From: Heloderma charlesbogerti | Lineage: Eukaryota > Chordata > Lepidosauria > Squamata > Helodermatidae | Direction of reading: 5' to 3' | Length of the DNA stretch: 64,000 nt | NCBI GenBank assembly: GCA_026122225.1 | Contig: JANEZZ010000302.1 | Location: 1 to 64,000, forward strand | In this document: positions 1 to 11,458 of the stretch, piece by piece | Layout: each line of letters begins with the position of its first letter | Position numbering within the stretch: position 1 is the stretch's first letter | Position numbers and translations under genes: made by a program | The notes under the pieces: generated by a model | Database searches by the model: none | What the model was told of the DNA's origin: nothing | What the model saw: only the letters and a program-made list of their open reading frames with translations

Positions 1-553
1 CAAGTTTTGAAATTTCTCTGAAGGTAAATAGATAAAGAGGGTGATCAATTCTCATTTCAGTATTGTTGTTGTTTAGGATATTTTCCAAAACATACACACA
101 ATTCTTCTTCCTTTAAGGATGGAATAAGAAACGGTGGAGAGTTTTTTTAAAGACCATGATATTGGGAGAAGAAAGAGAGAAGAATACCAGAAAGAAGAGA
201 AAACCAGAAAGTGACAGAGTGGGACAGGTTTCATTTCATCCTGGTGGGGGGTCCTAGCTCTTCTTCGAAAGACTCTAAAAAAAAGGTTTACACCTGCTTT
301 GTGGGCAGGAGGCAAGGAGGAGTGGTAAGAGGTTTGGGGTAATAAAGATTGTTTTTTATTTTTACTTTATTTTTAACAGTTATAGTAGAATAGTTTAGAA
401 AATACTTTCTTACCCATTAGCCAGTGGCACCACTCTCCCTGTATCAGCTTCTGAGTAGTAAGTAACGGCTCTGTGTTGTTTAAAGTATTAAAACAAACAA
501 AAAAAACAAAGAAATATTTGGGAAAACTTTTGTATTGTAGTTCAGCCCTGACA
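1..553. other. Unannotated flank
   Basis: AT-rich sequence with an A/T-only run near 340-380. I see no repeat family, exon or RNA gene. The last bases, 554-561 (GTGTGAAT), are the left target duplication of the adjacent element. Confidence 0.5.
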
Positions 554-561
554 GTGTGAAT

Positions 562-2027
562 TGCCGAATGGACGGATACACTTACTTCCATTCCATTTCT
601 GTTGCGCTGGGGGGGAGGGGAGGCACTCCGTCCATCCCACCGGAATTCATCAATGGTGGGAGGGAGGCACTCCGTCCCTCCTTCCTGGATTCTTGCCTGG
701 GGCTGGCTCACTCCTGTGGCCAAGCGCAGAGCCGCGGCGAGCTCGGCTGCCCGCAAGCCCGGACCATCCCGGGCCTGCGGGCAGCCTGAGGGATTGCAAA
801 CATGACGGTGGCCAATAGCCGCAGCCCTTTGTTTGTGTCTGTTTTTGTCACACCTTTTGTATTTTAGCCTTGCTTGATAGGTATTAGCTATACGTATGGA
901 TTTACGTTTTAGCTATCACGTTCTGGGTAGGTTATATAAAAAATAAATAAGCATTCGCATATGGCGGCGGCCAAGTTCGGTAGTATGTTTGAAATTGACT
1001 TGAATCAGCAATTTTTAACTGTGGGGGCGGCGCGAGGTCGTTTGAGGGGGGGAGAGGGGATAGGGGGGTGGTGTGGTGGGGGGGGGGGGGGGGGTGAGAA
1101 GGGGTGGAATGAGGTCAGCGTAGGTTTTTTGTTTTTTGATCGGGTTTTTATAATTTATTTACAATCTAATTGTGTGTGAGTGGGTGAAGTGGGGACTTTA
1201 AGTCACATTTTAAGCGTTAATTTTTTATTTTTTTTTATTTTATTATTTTTTTTTTTATTTTTTTTATTTTTTATTTTTTTTTATTTTAAATTATTTTATT
1301 TTTTATTTTTAATTTTTGTATTCTTTTTTATTTTTGTATTTTTTTTTTTTGACGTTTCTTTTTTATTTTTTTGTTTGGTTGGGTAGGGGTGTTTGGTTGG
1401 TGGGGGGGTGGGGTGGAGGGGGTGGTGGGGGGGTGGGGTTGGGTCTACTTGTTTGGTTACTTTTTTTTTTTTTTTTCTTTTTTTTTTTTTTTTTATTGGC
1501 GGTGCCCCAAAAAACCGGCCCCAAACCCCAAAAACAAAGAAAAACCCCAAAAACCACAAAAACAACACCAACACCCAAAAAAACAAACCACAAAAAACAA
1601 CAACACCACACCCCCAACACAAACCCAAACCCCCCACACAACCAACCCCCCACCCACCCCCCAAACCAACCCAAACCCCCCCCACCCATACACACCTCAA
1701 ACCCCCACCCCCCCCCCACCCCCCCCCCACACAACTCACCCCCCAACCAACCAACCCCAAATTGTGTGGGAAGCTGCCCCTATCACTGGCCAGCTTGAGT
1801 TTCGCTTTTTTTGTTTTTTTTTTTTTTTTGTGGGGGGGGGGTGGGTTGTGGTGGGGCGGGTGTGGGGGGGGGGGTGGGGGGGGGTTGTCATTGTGCCCTG
1901 ATGAGCGTGACGGGGTCGCTGTCATGGGGTCTGTGTGCTGTTGTGATTTATGGATTGGTGGGTGTTTGGCTTTGGGGTATTTGTCATTTACGTGTTCCCT
2001 TATCACACCTCAAATGGTAAAAAATAA

Positions 2028-2060
<33 letters not shown>

Positions 2061-2758
2061 AAACAGACAATTGACTGCAAATGGGCGGGCACGTGCCGGC
2101 GTTCTTTAATCCATATTTCCTCCAAACAGGGGGCCCCTATGGGGCAGAGCACACCCCAGTAGAGAATGAGGGTGAGTAAGGGCGAGATTATGGTAACGAG
2201 ACTAAGACGGTAAAAAAATCCAGCTAAGCCAGCACTCGTTAGTCTAAAAGATAAAGAAGATAGAAGACCCCCAGTCGATAGCCGCCGCCTTGAATGCCGT
2301 TGGCTGGAATGGCTATTGAGGCGCCCGCCGCCAACCATTCCCCTGTTATTTTTTCATTATTATTTCTTTTAGTTTTTCTTATTTTTTTTGTACCGAGGCA
2401 GGAAAAACCCTATCCGCCCCCAGGTTAAGCTTCGTCTCCCAGGGGGAGGATCACGGGGTGGGCGGGAGGGAAGGGCACAGGGGGGGCATTGGGGGGGCGA
2501 CGGGGGCTTTGCGGGGGCAACGGGCATGGGTGGGGCTATTTATGGGGGTGGGGGGCATGATATCAAATCAGTATCACATGGGGGGGGGGTGGCGCAGGCA
2601 GCGCGAGTGCCGTTCTAAGTATCCGACAGTTCCTCGTTCCGACCATGGTTTTCGGGGGGCTGAACTGATCTGAATGCTGGATCTCTGAATGCCTGAACTC
2701 TGAATGCCAGTGCATTCGGTCTCACTGAAATCCGTGGCGGAATTTTCCGCCATCCGTA
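562..2758 (+). mobile_element. Fam1 palindromic hAT-like element, copy A (anomalous centre)
   Basis: Non-autonomous DNA element. The left part (562-818) shows the Fam1 module: a GAATGGACG..CACTTAC start, then G-rich blocks reading GGGAGGCACTCCGTCC. The right end (2705-2758) is typical Fam1 3' sequence, with GCATTCGG, TCCGTGGCGGAATT and a degenerate terminus CATCCGTA. An 8-bp duplication flanks it: GTGTGAAT at 554-561 and GTGTGAAC at 2759-2766. No transposase is encoded. Remnants of the palindromic core (AGCTATACGTA, ATGGCGGCGGCC) remain at 880-975. The centre is replaced by extreme homopolymer sequence, annotated separately. Family calls rest on termini and duplication only. Confidence 0.75.
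1020..2640. other. Extreme low-complexity block, probable sequencing/assembly artefact
   Basis: About 1.6 kb made largely of homopolymer runs: G-rich 1023-1110, T-rich 1200-1480, C/A-rich 1500-1760, G-rich 1840-1890, A-rich 2020-2062, G-rich 2440-2600. It lies inside the position where other Fam1 copies carry long perfect hairpins, which stall polymerases. A short stretch of ordinary complexity (2095-2340) sits within it. Several long open frames here are composition artefacts. I infer poor base calls rather than biology, but a real purine/pyrimidine tract cannot be excluded. Confidence 0.6.
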
Positions 2759-2766
2759 GTGTGAAC

Positions 2767-4149
2767 CAACTCTTGGCTTTGATGGAAGCAAATGCAGTTT
2801 TAAAAAGGAAAGTCTGTCTGAAGAGGATCAAATATAATTTGATGTTAACACTTCATGCACCTGATGTCAGGGGACAGTGTCCAGGGGAGCTTATGCCAGA
2901 ATAAATTTGTTAGTCTTTAAGGGGTCACAAGCCTCGTTATTGTTTTTGTCTGAACAGGAGTAATTTCTGCTGCAGTGAGATAGCAGATGTGGGACAAGTG
3001 CTAGGAATGTGGAGGGTTTTGAATATCGACCTTGCTTTAAGTGGGTTCAGTTTCGTACAGACTGTTGTTCTGTACATTTGAGATGTTCTGTTCCTTCCCC
3101 AATTCCCAGGTTGAAAGAGAGAGAGAGAGAGAGAACAGATAGAAACAACTCACAGCATGGTAGCATGCCTGTGAAGATCCAGCTGGGTGAGAAATAGTAT
3201 TGAAGGCCAAGTTTCTTATTCCATACTACCTTGAAGGGCCAAAAAGGAATGCTACCTTCATTATTGGAGTTCAAGAGATGGCTGTGTGCTATTAAACCCT
3301 TCTGAAATAGTTTTCACAGGGCTGGGAGAGAGAGAGAGAGACCAACCATTCACACCAATATCCCAGCTGCAGAGCTGACATCTTGGTTGCTACTGGAACA
3401 TCACGATGCAAAATCACCTTCCCCACCAGAGAGTTTGAGAAACAAAGGAAAAACCTGTGTGCCAAAGCAGAAAAAACAACAACCATGTCTTGCTGTACAC
3501 TAATAATCTCTGAGACATTGCTTGGTGGCAGGGGAGTGAAGCTGGGGTTTGTCAAGTGCGCACTCTGAACGGCCCATGTCCTGCTGCCCTAACAATGAGC
3601 ATTAGCTTTGGAATTCTGTCCCTGCTCTGGCCCTTCACTGTCTTGCTGCTTTCACAGGCTGCATGCCTGGAACAAATTAAATGCCAACAAAACTGTCTTA
3701 CTCTCCCTTGGCATCCCATCAGCAAGTGAGACAAGCTCACTCCATCTCTCTCTCTCTCTCAATTGCCTGCTCTCATTTCCACTTCTTTTTATTTCTCAGT
3801 TTCTTCACGTCCCTTTTTCTCATGGTTTCTAGAAAGCATCTCTCTTCTGCAGGAATGTGTGAAAGCAGTTTCTTTATTTTTATGGATATTTCTGTTTTCT
3901 TGCGTGCTAAGATTGCATGGTTTGGACATTTAACTGAAAAAGCAGATATGTAATTTTCATGAAATAAAAATGGATCTGAATAATTGTTGAGCATTATGAA
4001 CTCATCATGTTCCATATTCAAAAGCACAGGCAGCAGTGCAGGTCTGAATCAATATTGCACAATGCACCTGGCTCAATTGTGCAACACGGTCTGCTCTGCA
4101 TTCAAAGAAAACACCAATATAAATGAACACAGGTTTGCACTGAATGTGC
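2767..4149. other. No recognised gene; short AG tracts
   Basis: Ordinary unique-looking sequence. It holds short (GA)n runs near 3114-3134 and 3326-3341 and a (TC)n run near 3748-3761. No exon-like ORF or known repeat is recognised. Confidence 0.5.
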
Positions 4150-4157
4150 AGTTAAAC

Positions 4158-4912
4158 TAGAGGTGTGCACAAATCGCTTCTTGACATTCTCTACCTTACT
4201 TGTGGGCAGAGAAATTTGGGAGACAACTTTAACGAATTTATCCAGGGGGAGAAGAAATTCTCCACAGTTTATCCTAGCTAGGGCTCCCTATTGGCAGGGT
4301 TGTGGCACAGCTTCTTTCTTTTTTTTCTAAAGGTTTTGGGGGTCTTCATGCTGCAACAGCATCAACTGTCTTGGCAGACTGCCCCCTCCCAGTTTGCATC
4401 CACTGCAATGCAGGTGGGGGCAGTGTTGAGTCCAGCTCCAGGGATAAGGTGGAGTTAGTGCTCTGCCAAAATCTGCCCTAGAATTCTCTGAAAGTTTCTC
4501 CTCCCATGAAAGAGGCTTCCATTGTTCTGCCTCATTCAGGATGTTTTATAATTTATTTTTGTGTGTTTTTTGGAGCTTCCCTAGTCACAGCTTCCCTCCC
4601 AGGCTGCCTGCACATCCTGATCTGGAAAAACCCCATGGGAGGAATTATCTCATGGTGCCTTAAACTGGGCTTTAATTGAAGTGTAGGAAGATGAGGAGGC
4701 TACAGGCAGCCAAATAGAGGATTGTACAATGAAAAACAGGGCACTTGTGCTCATTCCTGGGACACCTCCTAAGTAAGGTAAGCCCAAGAAACCCAAACCC
4801 CTCGCAAGATAATTTCTTCACCACTGAATTTCTTTTTGAATGCAATTTCCCTTCTATCCAACTGAATGAGAATGGTGGAAAAAATACGGGAGAAATTTTT
4901 GGCACAGCACTA
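4158..4912 (+). mobile_element. Fam4 hAT-like non-autonomous element
   Basis: It starts TAGAGGTGTGCAC and ends GGCACAGCACTA, so the termini are imperfect inverted repeats of the form TAGnGnTGTGC. It is flanked by AGTTAAAC (4150-4157) and AATTAAAC (4913-4920), a 7/8 match and the 8-bp duplication expected of hAT elements. The body is homologous, in reverse orientation, to 15204-16090. No ORF of note, so it was mobilised by a transposase encoded elsewhere. Confidence 0.75.
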
Positions 4913-4920
4913 AATTAAAC

Positions 4921-6387
4921 TATTGCTTCTTTTTCCTTGCTCATGCAGCAATAAAAGTACTGCTTTGGGATGCTTGCCCATAAAAGCAAATCCGTGGTGT
5001 TCACTTCAGGAGTAGAGTATAATTCATATTAGCAGGATCCCTACTTTTCTGTGTCTCTTTTTGGGGGGACTCTTGCTTTCCCTTTGACAGTTCTGTTTCA
5101 TTGCCTCAACCCTCCCTTCTGTTCATGCCTATTGAATTTCATCTCTTCCTTCCTTTTCAGCACCATCACACATCATGCAGAGGGAGAAAAAATGCTCTTT
5201 GACTTATGATTCCCTGCTGTATGCTCTGCTCTGCTGAGATCTTCCAAAGCGTTGGATATTCAACAGATCTTTGCAGATCTTTGCTTTGTTTTTAACAGAT
5301 CACTCCCATTTCCTGTTAGCAGCAACCATGTGCCTCTACAGAAGGGGAACAGCAGCTAGGAACCAGTTGCTTTGGCCTGGGAAACTAAGCAAGCAAGCCG
5401 GATTTAGACAGCCAGCCATATTACTGAAGAGGAGAAGGAGGAAGGCCAGGAAAAGAAAGGTTATGCTGTGGGCCTGCCAGTTGGTTATGTTGTATTGCAG
5501 GGGCCTCCAGATTTGTTCAACAGACTGGAGCACTTTACAAAAATGTAATAGGACTAAGTGAGACTGGGTTCAGAGGATAAGCAGAAGACTATTCAAGACA
5601 ACAGAAGAAAGAAAATTGCATGCCCAATGTGCAATTCATGCAGGAAGTTTAACCCTGGAAAGGAACAAAGTCCTGGGTGCAGCTATGGATTTGACAGACT
5701 AGTCACAGTGGAAGAGGAAAGGGCTATGTGTCTGCAGGGAAGATTGGAACCTGCAGCTATGGCAGAGTGCATCTCATTCACTGCAATTAGATAAGATGTG
5801 CAGTATGTGCAAAAAGATAAGAGGCAGAAATGAGGAGAAAAGATAGAAAGAACAGCCTTTTAAAGGGAAATATAATTGCATGCTATTACCGGAGAGCTGC
5901 ATGCGGAATAGCTCAACACAGCAGGAGTTTTCTGCTGCAGAGAGCATTGGCCTAGGTTTGCAAACCAGACTGAGAACACATCCTTCTCTTTCCCATGACT
6001 TAACCCAGCCTGCCACATCCTGGCCAGCTTACTTCTGAGGAGCCAAGTCAGGTGCAGTTACGGTGCAGACCTGCCGCCAACAGACAATAGCATTGGGTGG
6101 AGATAGATAACATATATTTGTTCCCTGGTTTCTGCATATGCATATACATCCACCACCACTATCACCACCCCATCTCTTGGTCAAACTGAACATCTGGTGC
6201 ACTACATCATCCTCTCCTCTAGAGAGTACATGCACATTGGAACCTTACGGTAATTCAGAGATGAAAACTAGGGACAGGAATTATCCTAGAAATACATTGG
6301 CTTTTGCAATTCCATTCCAGATGTATACTTGAATTGTAGCAGTCTGGCTATATGTAATCTTCTCAAGCTAATTTTATCTGTAGGCAA
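4921..6387. other. No recognised gene
   Basis: Unique-looking DNA with modest ORFs (for example 5271-5561) that resemble no protein I know. I see no repeat boundaries, RNA gene or regulatory signature. Confidence 0.45.
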
Positions 6388-6395
6388 CCATCAAA

Positions 6396-7142
6396 TAGGG
6401 ATGGACGAAAGGGACTTACCTCGTCCCGCAGCTTGCTTCGCGGTGGAGGGGAGGCGCTTCGGTTCTCCCCCTGAAGTTCAGGCGAGGGGGGGGAGGCGCC
6501 CCGCCTCGCCCGGCCAAAATTCAGGCCGCAGGGGAGGTGCCCCATCCCTCGCCGGCGAAATTCAGGCCGGGGAGGGGCGCCCCGTCTACCCGGCCGCGAA
6601 AAAAGTAAAAACAAAAAAACACACACACCCGTGATAGGCTACGTAAATAGCGTTCCCTTATTTTCGCCATAGTCTACGTAAATGTTTACGTAGACTAGAT
6701 GTGCCAAAATAAAGAACACAAATGGCGGTCCCCATGGGAGCCGCCATTTGCGTACACGCTTTTTTTCCCCCCCAAAGTCAACCGTGATAGGCTACGTGAC
6801 GATTTACGTAGCCTATCCTGGCTGACTTTGGAAATCTAGCCACGATAGGCTACGTAAATCATTACGTAGCCTATCTCGGATGTGGTTTGTTTTTTTTACT
6901 TTACTTTTTTTTTTTTTGCAATGGTGGTGGCGGCAGCCAGTCGGGAGACCGGCCGCCGCCCCCAACGAAACACCACCGAACCACCACCAGGACCCGCCGC
7001 CGAGAGGGACATTTGCCGAATGTAAGTCCCATCCCGGGGGGGGCGGGGGGCCAGTGGAGAATTTCCCCAACACTTTCGGGGGGCCGAATGCGTCGGCACT
7101 CGGCCTCACGAAGATTCGTGGAGAAATTCTCCGCCAACCCTA
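6396..7142 (+). mobile_element. Fam1 palindromic hAT-like element, copy B
   Basis: Terminal TAGGGATGGACGAAAG and ..CCGCCAACCCTA. A perfect 8-bp duplication CCATCAAA flanks it (6388-6395 and 7143-7150). After a G/C-rich block of three GGGGAGGCGCC-type repeats, the core is a row of hairpins: TAGTCTACGTAAA/TTTACGTAGACTA at 6670-6700, an AAATGGCGG../..CCGCCATTTGCG stem at 6720-6755, and GATAGGCTACGT../..ACGTAGCCTATC pairs at 6786-6875. It is a shorter subfamily than copies C, D and G, sharing its 5' block with copies E and F. Confidence 0.9.
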
Positions 7143-7150
7143 CCATCAAA

Positions 7151-7970
7151 CAAGTGCTTCACAGGTTGTCTCAAAACCTTTCTGGAACAAAATTGCCTTG
7201 CATATGTCTAAGATCCATAAAATTTGTCCTCTCATAACTCTCCTAGGCCAACAAATTCCAAAGAAGCAGAGCCAGCACCAAGAAGGCTCTGCTACTCTTT
7301 ACCATGGATATTACCTGCTTAATTGTGAATACTCTTATCAGGGGCTGCTCTGTTCATCCCAATGAAAGAATCACAGAGAAATCTCAAGAAAATTAGGTAT
7401 GTCTGGTCTCATTGAACCCAAGCACACTGATAAGAACATAAGCCCCATTGAAACCTATGAGATTTTGGTATATCTTATTATCTCTGGATTTCCCCCTTAT
7501 GATCAAATTATGACTCCAATAGTCAGGGACACCAAGGCCTATTGCTCGATATAAGATGTCAAACAACCCATTCATTAAATTCCCTTGGCCATAATTTTGG
7601 GTTTTTCTTTTTAAGCAGAGGGGGAGAGAAAGAGGGTTGACACTCAAAACTACATACTTATAAATAAGGAAATGTTGAGACCTCCTGTCTCCCTCCTCTC
7701 AGCTTCATTATATGGGAGTAGAACATGAGCATATTAATATCTGAATATTAATTCCCCAGAGAGAGGGGGGAAGGGGGGAGGTTACAGCACAGCGGTACAG
7801 TTTTAAAATAGTTTTCTCGACAACAGTGAAGTCCATATCAAGACTGACCTAGTGGCAATAGAGCTGCATGAGTGATGATAAGGAAAATAGTTAGGAAAAT
7901 TTAGTTACGTTGGATTATGGGAGACTGAATCTCTCCAGGTCCTTCCTTGAAGAAGTACAGTCTGGAACAT
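7151..7970. other. No recognised gene
   Basis: Ordinary sequence. The ORF-like stretches continue from the neighbouring element and are not conserved genes that I recognise. Confidence 0.4.
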
Positions 7971-7974
7971 TGCT

Positions 7975-8320
7975 GCAAGCTGTTCCAATGAGAGGTAATA
8001 ATTGAATTTGTTTTCATTTAATTTGGAGGGCCTTTAATTAAAAGCCAGGCCTGTGTGTGCAGAGAGATAAAGCCGAACACACGAGACTGGGGGTAATTTG
8101 GGTGCCAAATGCAATAATTAATTTTAAATGTGGAGGTCAGGAGACGGACTCTATCTCCCTGCAATCAGCATGCTGCACCGGCCATCCAAATGGAATAGGC
8201 TCATGAGCGGCGGAAATGCTTAAGTGATTTTTGAAGCCTTAATAGCAATTATACAGCAGCGTGGAGGTTAATTTGCAGAGTTCATTAATCAGGGAAATAA
8301 ACATGTCAGTGATCATGAAG
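7975..8320. promoter_or_regulatory. Candidate conserved non-coding element (homeodomain-type sites)
   Basis: A repeat-free stretch dense in TAATTA/ATTAAT cores (around 8000, 8036, 8115, 8270, 8284), with TTTAATTAAAAG and long balanced-composition segments without homopolymers. This texture is typical of vertebrate enhancers near developmental genes. The call is inference from composition and motifs; no target gene is visible in the window. Confidence 0.3.
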
Positions 8321-8329
8321 TAAAAGGAG

Positions 8330-8905
8330 AGCTTGACAAACTGAGTGACTGGGTGAGGGAAGAAGGGAGGAGGTGTGATCCCCCAATGGCTACTAAATGG
8401 AAGGAGAACCAATGGAATTGATTTGTGACCCTTATGCCTGCCTTGCTCAGACCATATTTCAGTTTGGATTGTGTATACCAGCTTTAAAGGCATAAAAGCT
8501 TCTGGGTTTGCAGGGAAAGGAGAGTGATCATGGGTGGTTTCAAAATACTCAGAATAAGGAAAGCCACCAATAGTGTTGGTTCTACATTTAGAAAAATGGC
8601 TGAATGGATTCCAAACTTCACAATGTTTCAAAAGTATTTCCTCCCATTTCCAAACAGCACAGATTCCTTCCCCCTTCCTGCACTGAGGAGTGAAAAAAAT
8701 CAAGGCTGTCACCTGATTAAAGATACTGAGTCAATTAATCATATGGATTTTATTTGATTAGATTTGCATGGGTATAGAGTACTTCTGAAATGGAAAAAAA
8801 ATACTTTTGTTGGTTTTCAGATTATGCACACACATGCCATAGCAGTAGGCATCGCTGCCTGTGCATTCTCTCTCTGAATCAAGGAATAAGGCCTCTTCTA
8901 CGATT
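8330..8905. other. No recognised gene
   Basis: Unique-looking sequence continuing from the candidate regulatory block. The open frames at 8239-8712 and 8524-8757 have no recognisable domain. Confidence 0.4.
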
Positions 8906-8906
8906 G

Positions 8907-9015
8907 GACAGGCTGTAGCCCAGTGGCAAAGCACATCTTCTTCATGGAGAAGGTCCCAGGTTCAATCCCTGGCATGTCCAGGTAGGGCTGGAAAAATTCC
9001 TGGAGAAGCATCCTT
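8907..9015 (+). mobile_element. tRNA-derived SINE head
   Basis: Contains a pol III A-box-like TAGCCCAGTGG (8916-8926) and a B box GGTTCAATCC (8959-8968) at tRNA spacing, followed by the SINE body CCAGGTAGGGCTGG. This is a reptilian tRNA-derived SINE, not a tRNA gene: there is no intact cloverleaf or acceptor stem and the body continues past the tRNA part. The 3' portion is diverged or truncated. Confidence 0.7.
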
Positions 9016-9347
9016 GACTAATAAGTCTTGTTTCCTGCAGTTCTCCCCTTTGGCAGGAGTGAGGAGGTGGTTCATTGGCTGACTCCCTGCCCAGTATTCT
9101 TCAGGGCACTGGTTCAAGACCCACTGTGGGTTCAAGTAGTGACACCTTCTCCCCTGCCTGAACTCAACAGAACTTAAAAGAATTAGCTTTGGTGAGATAG
9201 CAAAGTCAGGTTTAGTTTGTGTTGTTTCACTGTCACAGGCACATTAGCAACACACAGTAGTCCTGTGCTTTTGCAGGACCTTAAATTATTTCCATGCCAT
9301 TCTTATGCATTGCTACTATGGCTGTAAACATAATGGACTCTGGGTGA

Positions 9348-9540
9348 CAGGCCTCAGCTTAGTGGTAGAGCACCCGCTTTGCACACAGAAGGTCCCATCT
9401 CTGGCATCTCCAGCTAGGTCTCGGAAAAACCCTTCCCTGAAACCCTGGGGAGCTGCGGCCAGTCAGCATTGATGATACTAGATGGATCAGTCGTCTGACT
9501 CAGTAGAAGGCAACTTCCTCTGTTTCTATGTTCCTAAGAT
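9348..9540 (+). mobile_element. tRNA-derived SINE, near full length
   Basis: Head with CAGCTTAGTGGTAGAGCA (A-box region). The B box has been lost: GGTCCC runs directly into ATCTCTGGC where GGTTCAAT is expected. The body has CTGGGGAGCTGC, GATACTAGATGGA, and the tail GTCTGACTCAGTAGAAGGC..CTATGTTC. A related SINE lies in minus orientation at 30769-30903. Confidence 0.75.
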
Positions 9541-9934
9541 GCCACCTGCATTTTCCAAGTACTTGTTTTAAACAATAAGCATTTCAAAGAAGAAAGACGT
9601 CTGCTGCCTGATTAATTAGGGAAATCCTTTTCAGCCAAAAGTTTTTGAATCAATTCGTTTAACTGATTAATCATCTAATCAGTGCAGGCTGGGGGGGAGA
9701 CAGAGAAAATTTTCTCTTTTGAAAGAAGTGGAGAAAGAAAAGTACCCTTGAAATTTTGAAACACGCCAGAGCATATTCCAACAAATACAAGCAGTCTTCC
9801 ACAGCACCTTTGGATTATTCCCCAAGCCTCCCTTATTTTTGCAATGGATTGGCACTGCTGTCTTTTTTTTGGACTCAGATCTCCACACAGCCAAGACATC
9901 TAGTGAGTGTCTTTATGCAATCATTAGTTTGTTC
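9541..9934. other. No recognised gene
   Basis: AT-rich sequence with TGATTAATCATCTAATCAG-type elements near 9610-9680. No coding or repeat identity is recognised. Confidence 0.35.
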
Positions 9935-10200
9935 TCTGTTGCCCCAGAGGGTAGGACCTGAACCAATGGGCTTCAATTACAAGAAAAGGAATGTCAACTA
10001 AACATTAGGAAGAACCTCCTGATGGTACACGGTGTTTAAAAGTGGAATGAACTCCTTGGGAGGAGGCTGGCTGTCTTTTCTTAGAGGTTTTTAAGCAGAG
10101 GCCAGATGGCCACCTATCACAGGTGCTGTATTATAGTGGATTTCCTGCATCAGGAGGGGGTTGACTTTTGAGGTCCCTTCCAAATCTATGATTCTATCTG
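9935..10200 (+). mobile_element. CR1 LINE 3' fragment
   Basis: Sense CR1 end. ACTAAACATTAGGAAGAACC encodes the 'N(I/F)RK' region of the reverse-transcriptase C terminus, followed by GTGGAATGAACTCC, TTTTTAAGCAGAGGCCAGATGG, and the 3' signature GGGGGTTGAC..CTTCCAA..CTATGATTCTAT (10153-10197). It is diverged and 5'-truncated, with no intact frame. Confidence 0.75.
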
Positions 10201-10283
10201 TCCATCAGGAACATGTTGTGAAAGTTACATGACTTCCTTAGAGGAAGAATGGGATAAAAATATAATTAAATAAAGTTTACATT

Positions 10284-11450
10284 TAGCGCTGTGCACAGAC
10301 CCCCAACCCACTTCTGCCTCGGCCCAATTTGGACCCGATCCAACCTGCTTTGGACTCCAGATCCAAAGCCAGATTTAGACATCTGAAATGCATCCCAACA
10401 AGTGTGAGAGCCTCCCACCGAGCCGTGAGAGCCCCCTGCTCCTTACCTAGACCTGTTGCGAGTGCCGCAGCCCCCAACCATTTCAAAGGAGTCACCATTT
10501 TCTTTTAAAATGGTGGCTAGTCTATGTCTGTATTGTTATGAATCTGAGAGTGTGGAGATGTCTAGCAGATTAGATTCAGAATGGGAACAGCCAGAACAAG
10601 GGGAGGGTCCCTCCCTAGTAAGCTCAGATATGGCAAGACTTTCTTCCCAAGACCTTGACGCACGCACGGCTCAGCCTGAATGCCCCCCCCCCCCGTTTCC
10701 TCCACCATGAGAACCCAGGGTTCGAAAGAGAAGGAGGATGAGGAGAGTGAGGGGCATGACTTGGGGGATGCTAGGCTCCATCACAGAGTGAAGTGGGAAA
10801 AGTAAGAGACAGGGCCCAGACACTCCACCAGGTTGGCCACTCGCAAAAGCCTACATAGGAGGGAGCCACCCTAAGGGAAGGGCATCCCTGCAAAGCTAGT
10901 CTGGCTGAGAAGTTCTTGCCCAGACTACTGGCACCTTCTCTAACTTCCAATTCAGCTCCTGTATTGATATTCATAATTGTGTGGATTAGCTGTCTTCATT
11001 GCGGCCTGAGAGTTTCCTGGTAGTTACTTTGTAAGGAAGTTCGTTGTTAACTAATAAAGTAGTGAACCTGAAGCTTGGTATCCTGGAGTGTGTAGATTGC
11101 GAAGGGGGAGGTCAAACAATCGTGACATATATATCAAATGTTGTGGAAATGGTGGCCGTAAGATAGTCATTTATGCAACATTTCAGGCATAAATGGGCCA
11201 TCCGGGGTGAGGGGAGTGGAGGAAGCTTCTCAGCAGATGCCTGGGAAAGCCAGGCATGAGGCCAGTCCATCCCTAGGCTGCCTGGGCCTCAGAATCATCT
11301 GGATTGGTCCAAAGTGATCCGAAGTGATTCAGATCGATCTGACCTGCTTTGGACTGATCCCGACCCACTTCAGATCTCGACTAATTCAGTCTGAATCACC
11401 CTGCTTTGTCTCAGAATTAGGATCCAGATCCAAAGCAGTGTACAGCCCTA
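10284..11450 (+). mobile_element. Fam3 hAT-like element, split by a solo LTR
   Basis: Termini TAGCGCTGTGCAC and GTGTACAGCCCTA are imperfect inverted repeats. Both halves carry repeated 'GATCC..GACC..CTGCTTTGGACT' phrases (10325-10375 and 11320-11440). The interval 10534-11127 is a later LTR insertion. TAAAGTTT occurs at 10271-10278, 5 bp before the left terminus, and at 11452-11459, 1 bp after the right terminus. This is probably the target duplication, but the offset leaves the left boundary uncertain. Confidence 0.6.
10534..11127 (+). mobile_element. Solo LTR (Ty3/Gypsy- or ERV-type), copy 1
   Basis: Begins TGTTATGAATCTGAG and ends CAATCGTGACA, with TG..CA ends. Flanking pentanucleotides TGTAT/TATAT match 4/5. 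It is homologous along its length to 61392-61996 and to a minus-strand fragment at 60097-60418. It carries a late AATAAA at about 11054 and no internal region, hence a solo LTR. It lies inside a Fam3 element, so it is younger than that element. Confidence 0.7.
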
Positions 11451-11458
11451 GTAAAGTT

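Noticed and set aside
1296..2109. Long overlapping ORFs (160-238 codons) rich in P, G, F and K
   Set aside because: They arise from homopolymer tracts open in every frame on both strands; no domain and no exon structure.
8907..9015. tRNA gene
   Set aside because: A and B boxes are present but acceptor stem and cloverleaf are not; the SINE body continues downstream.
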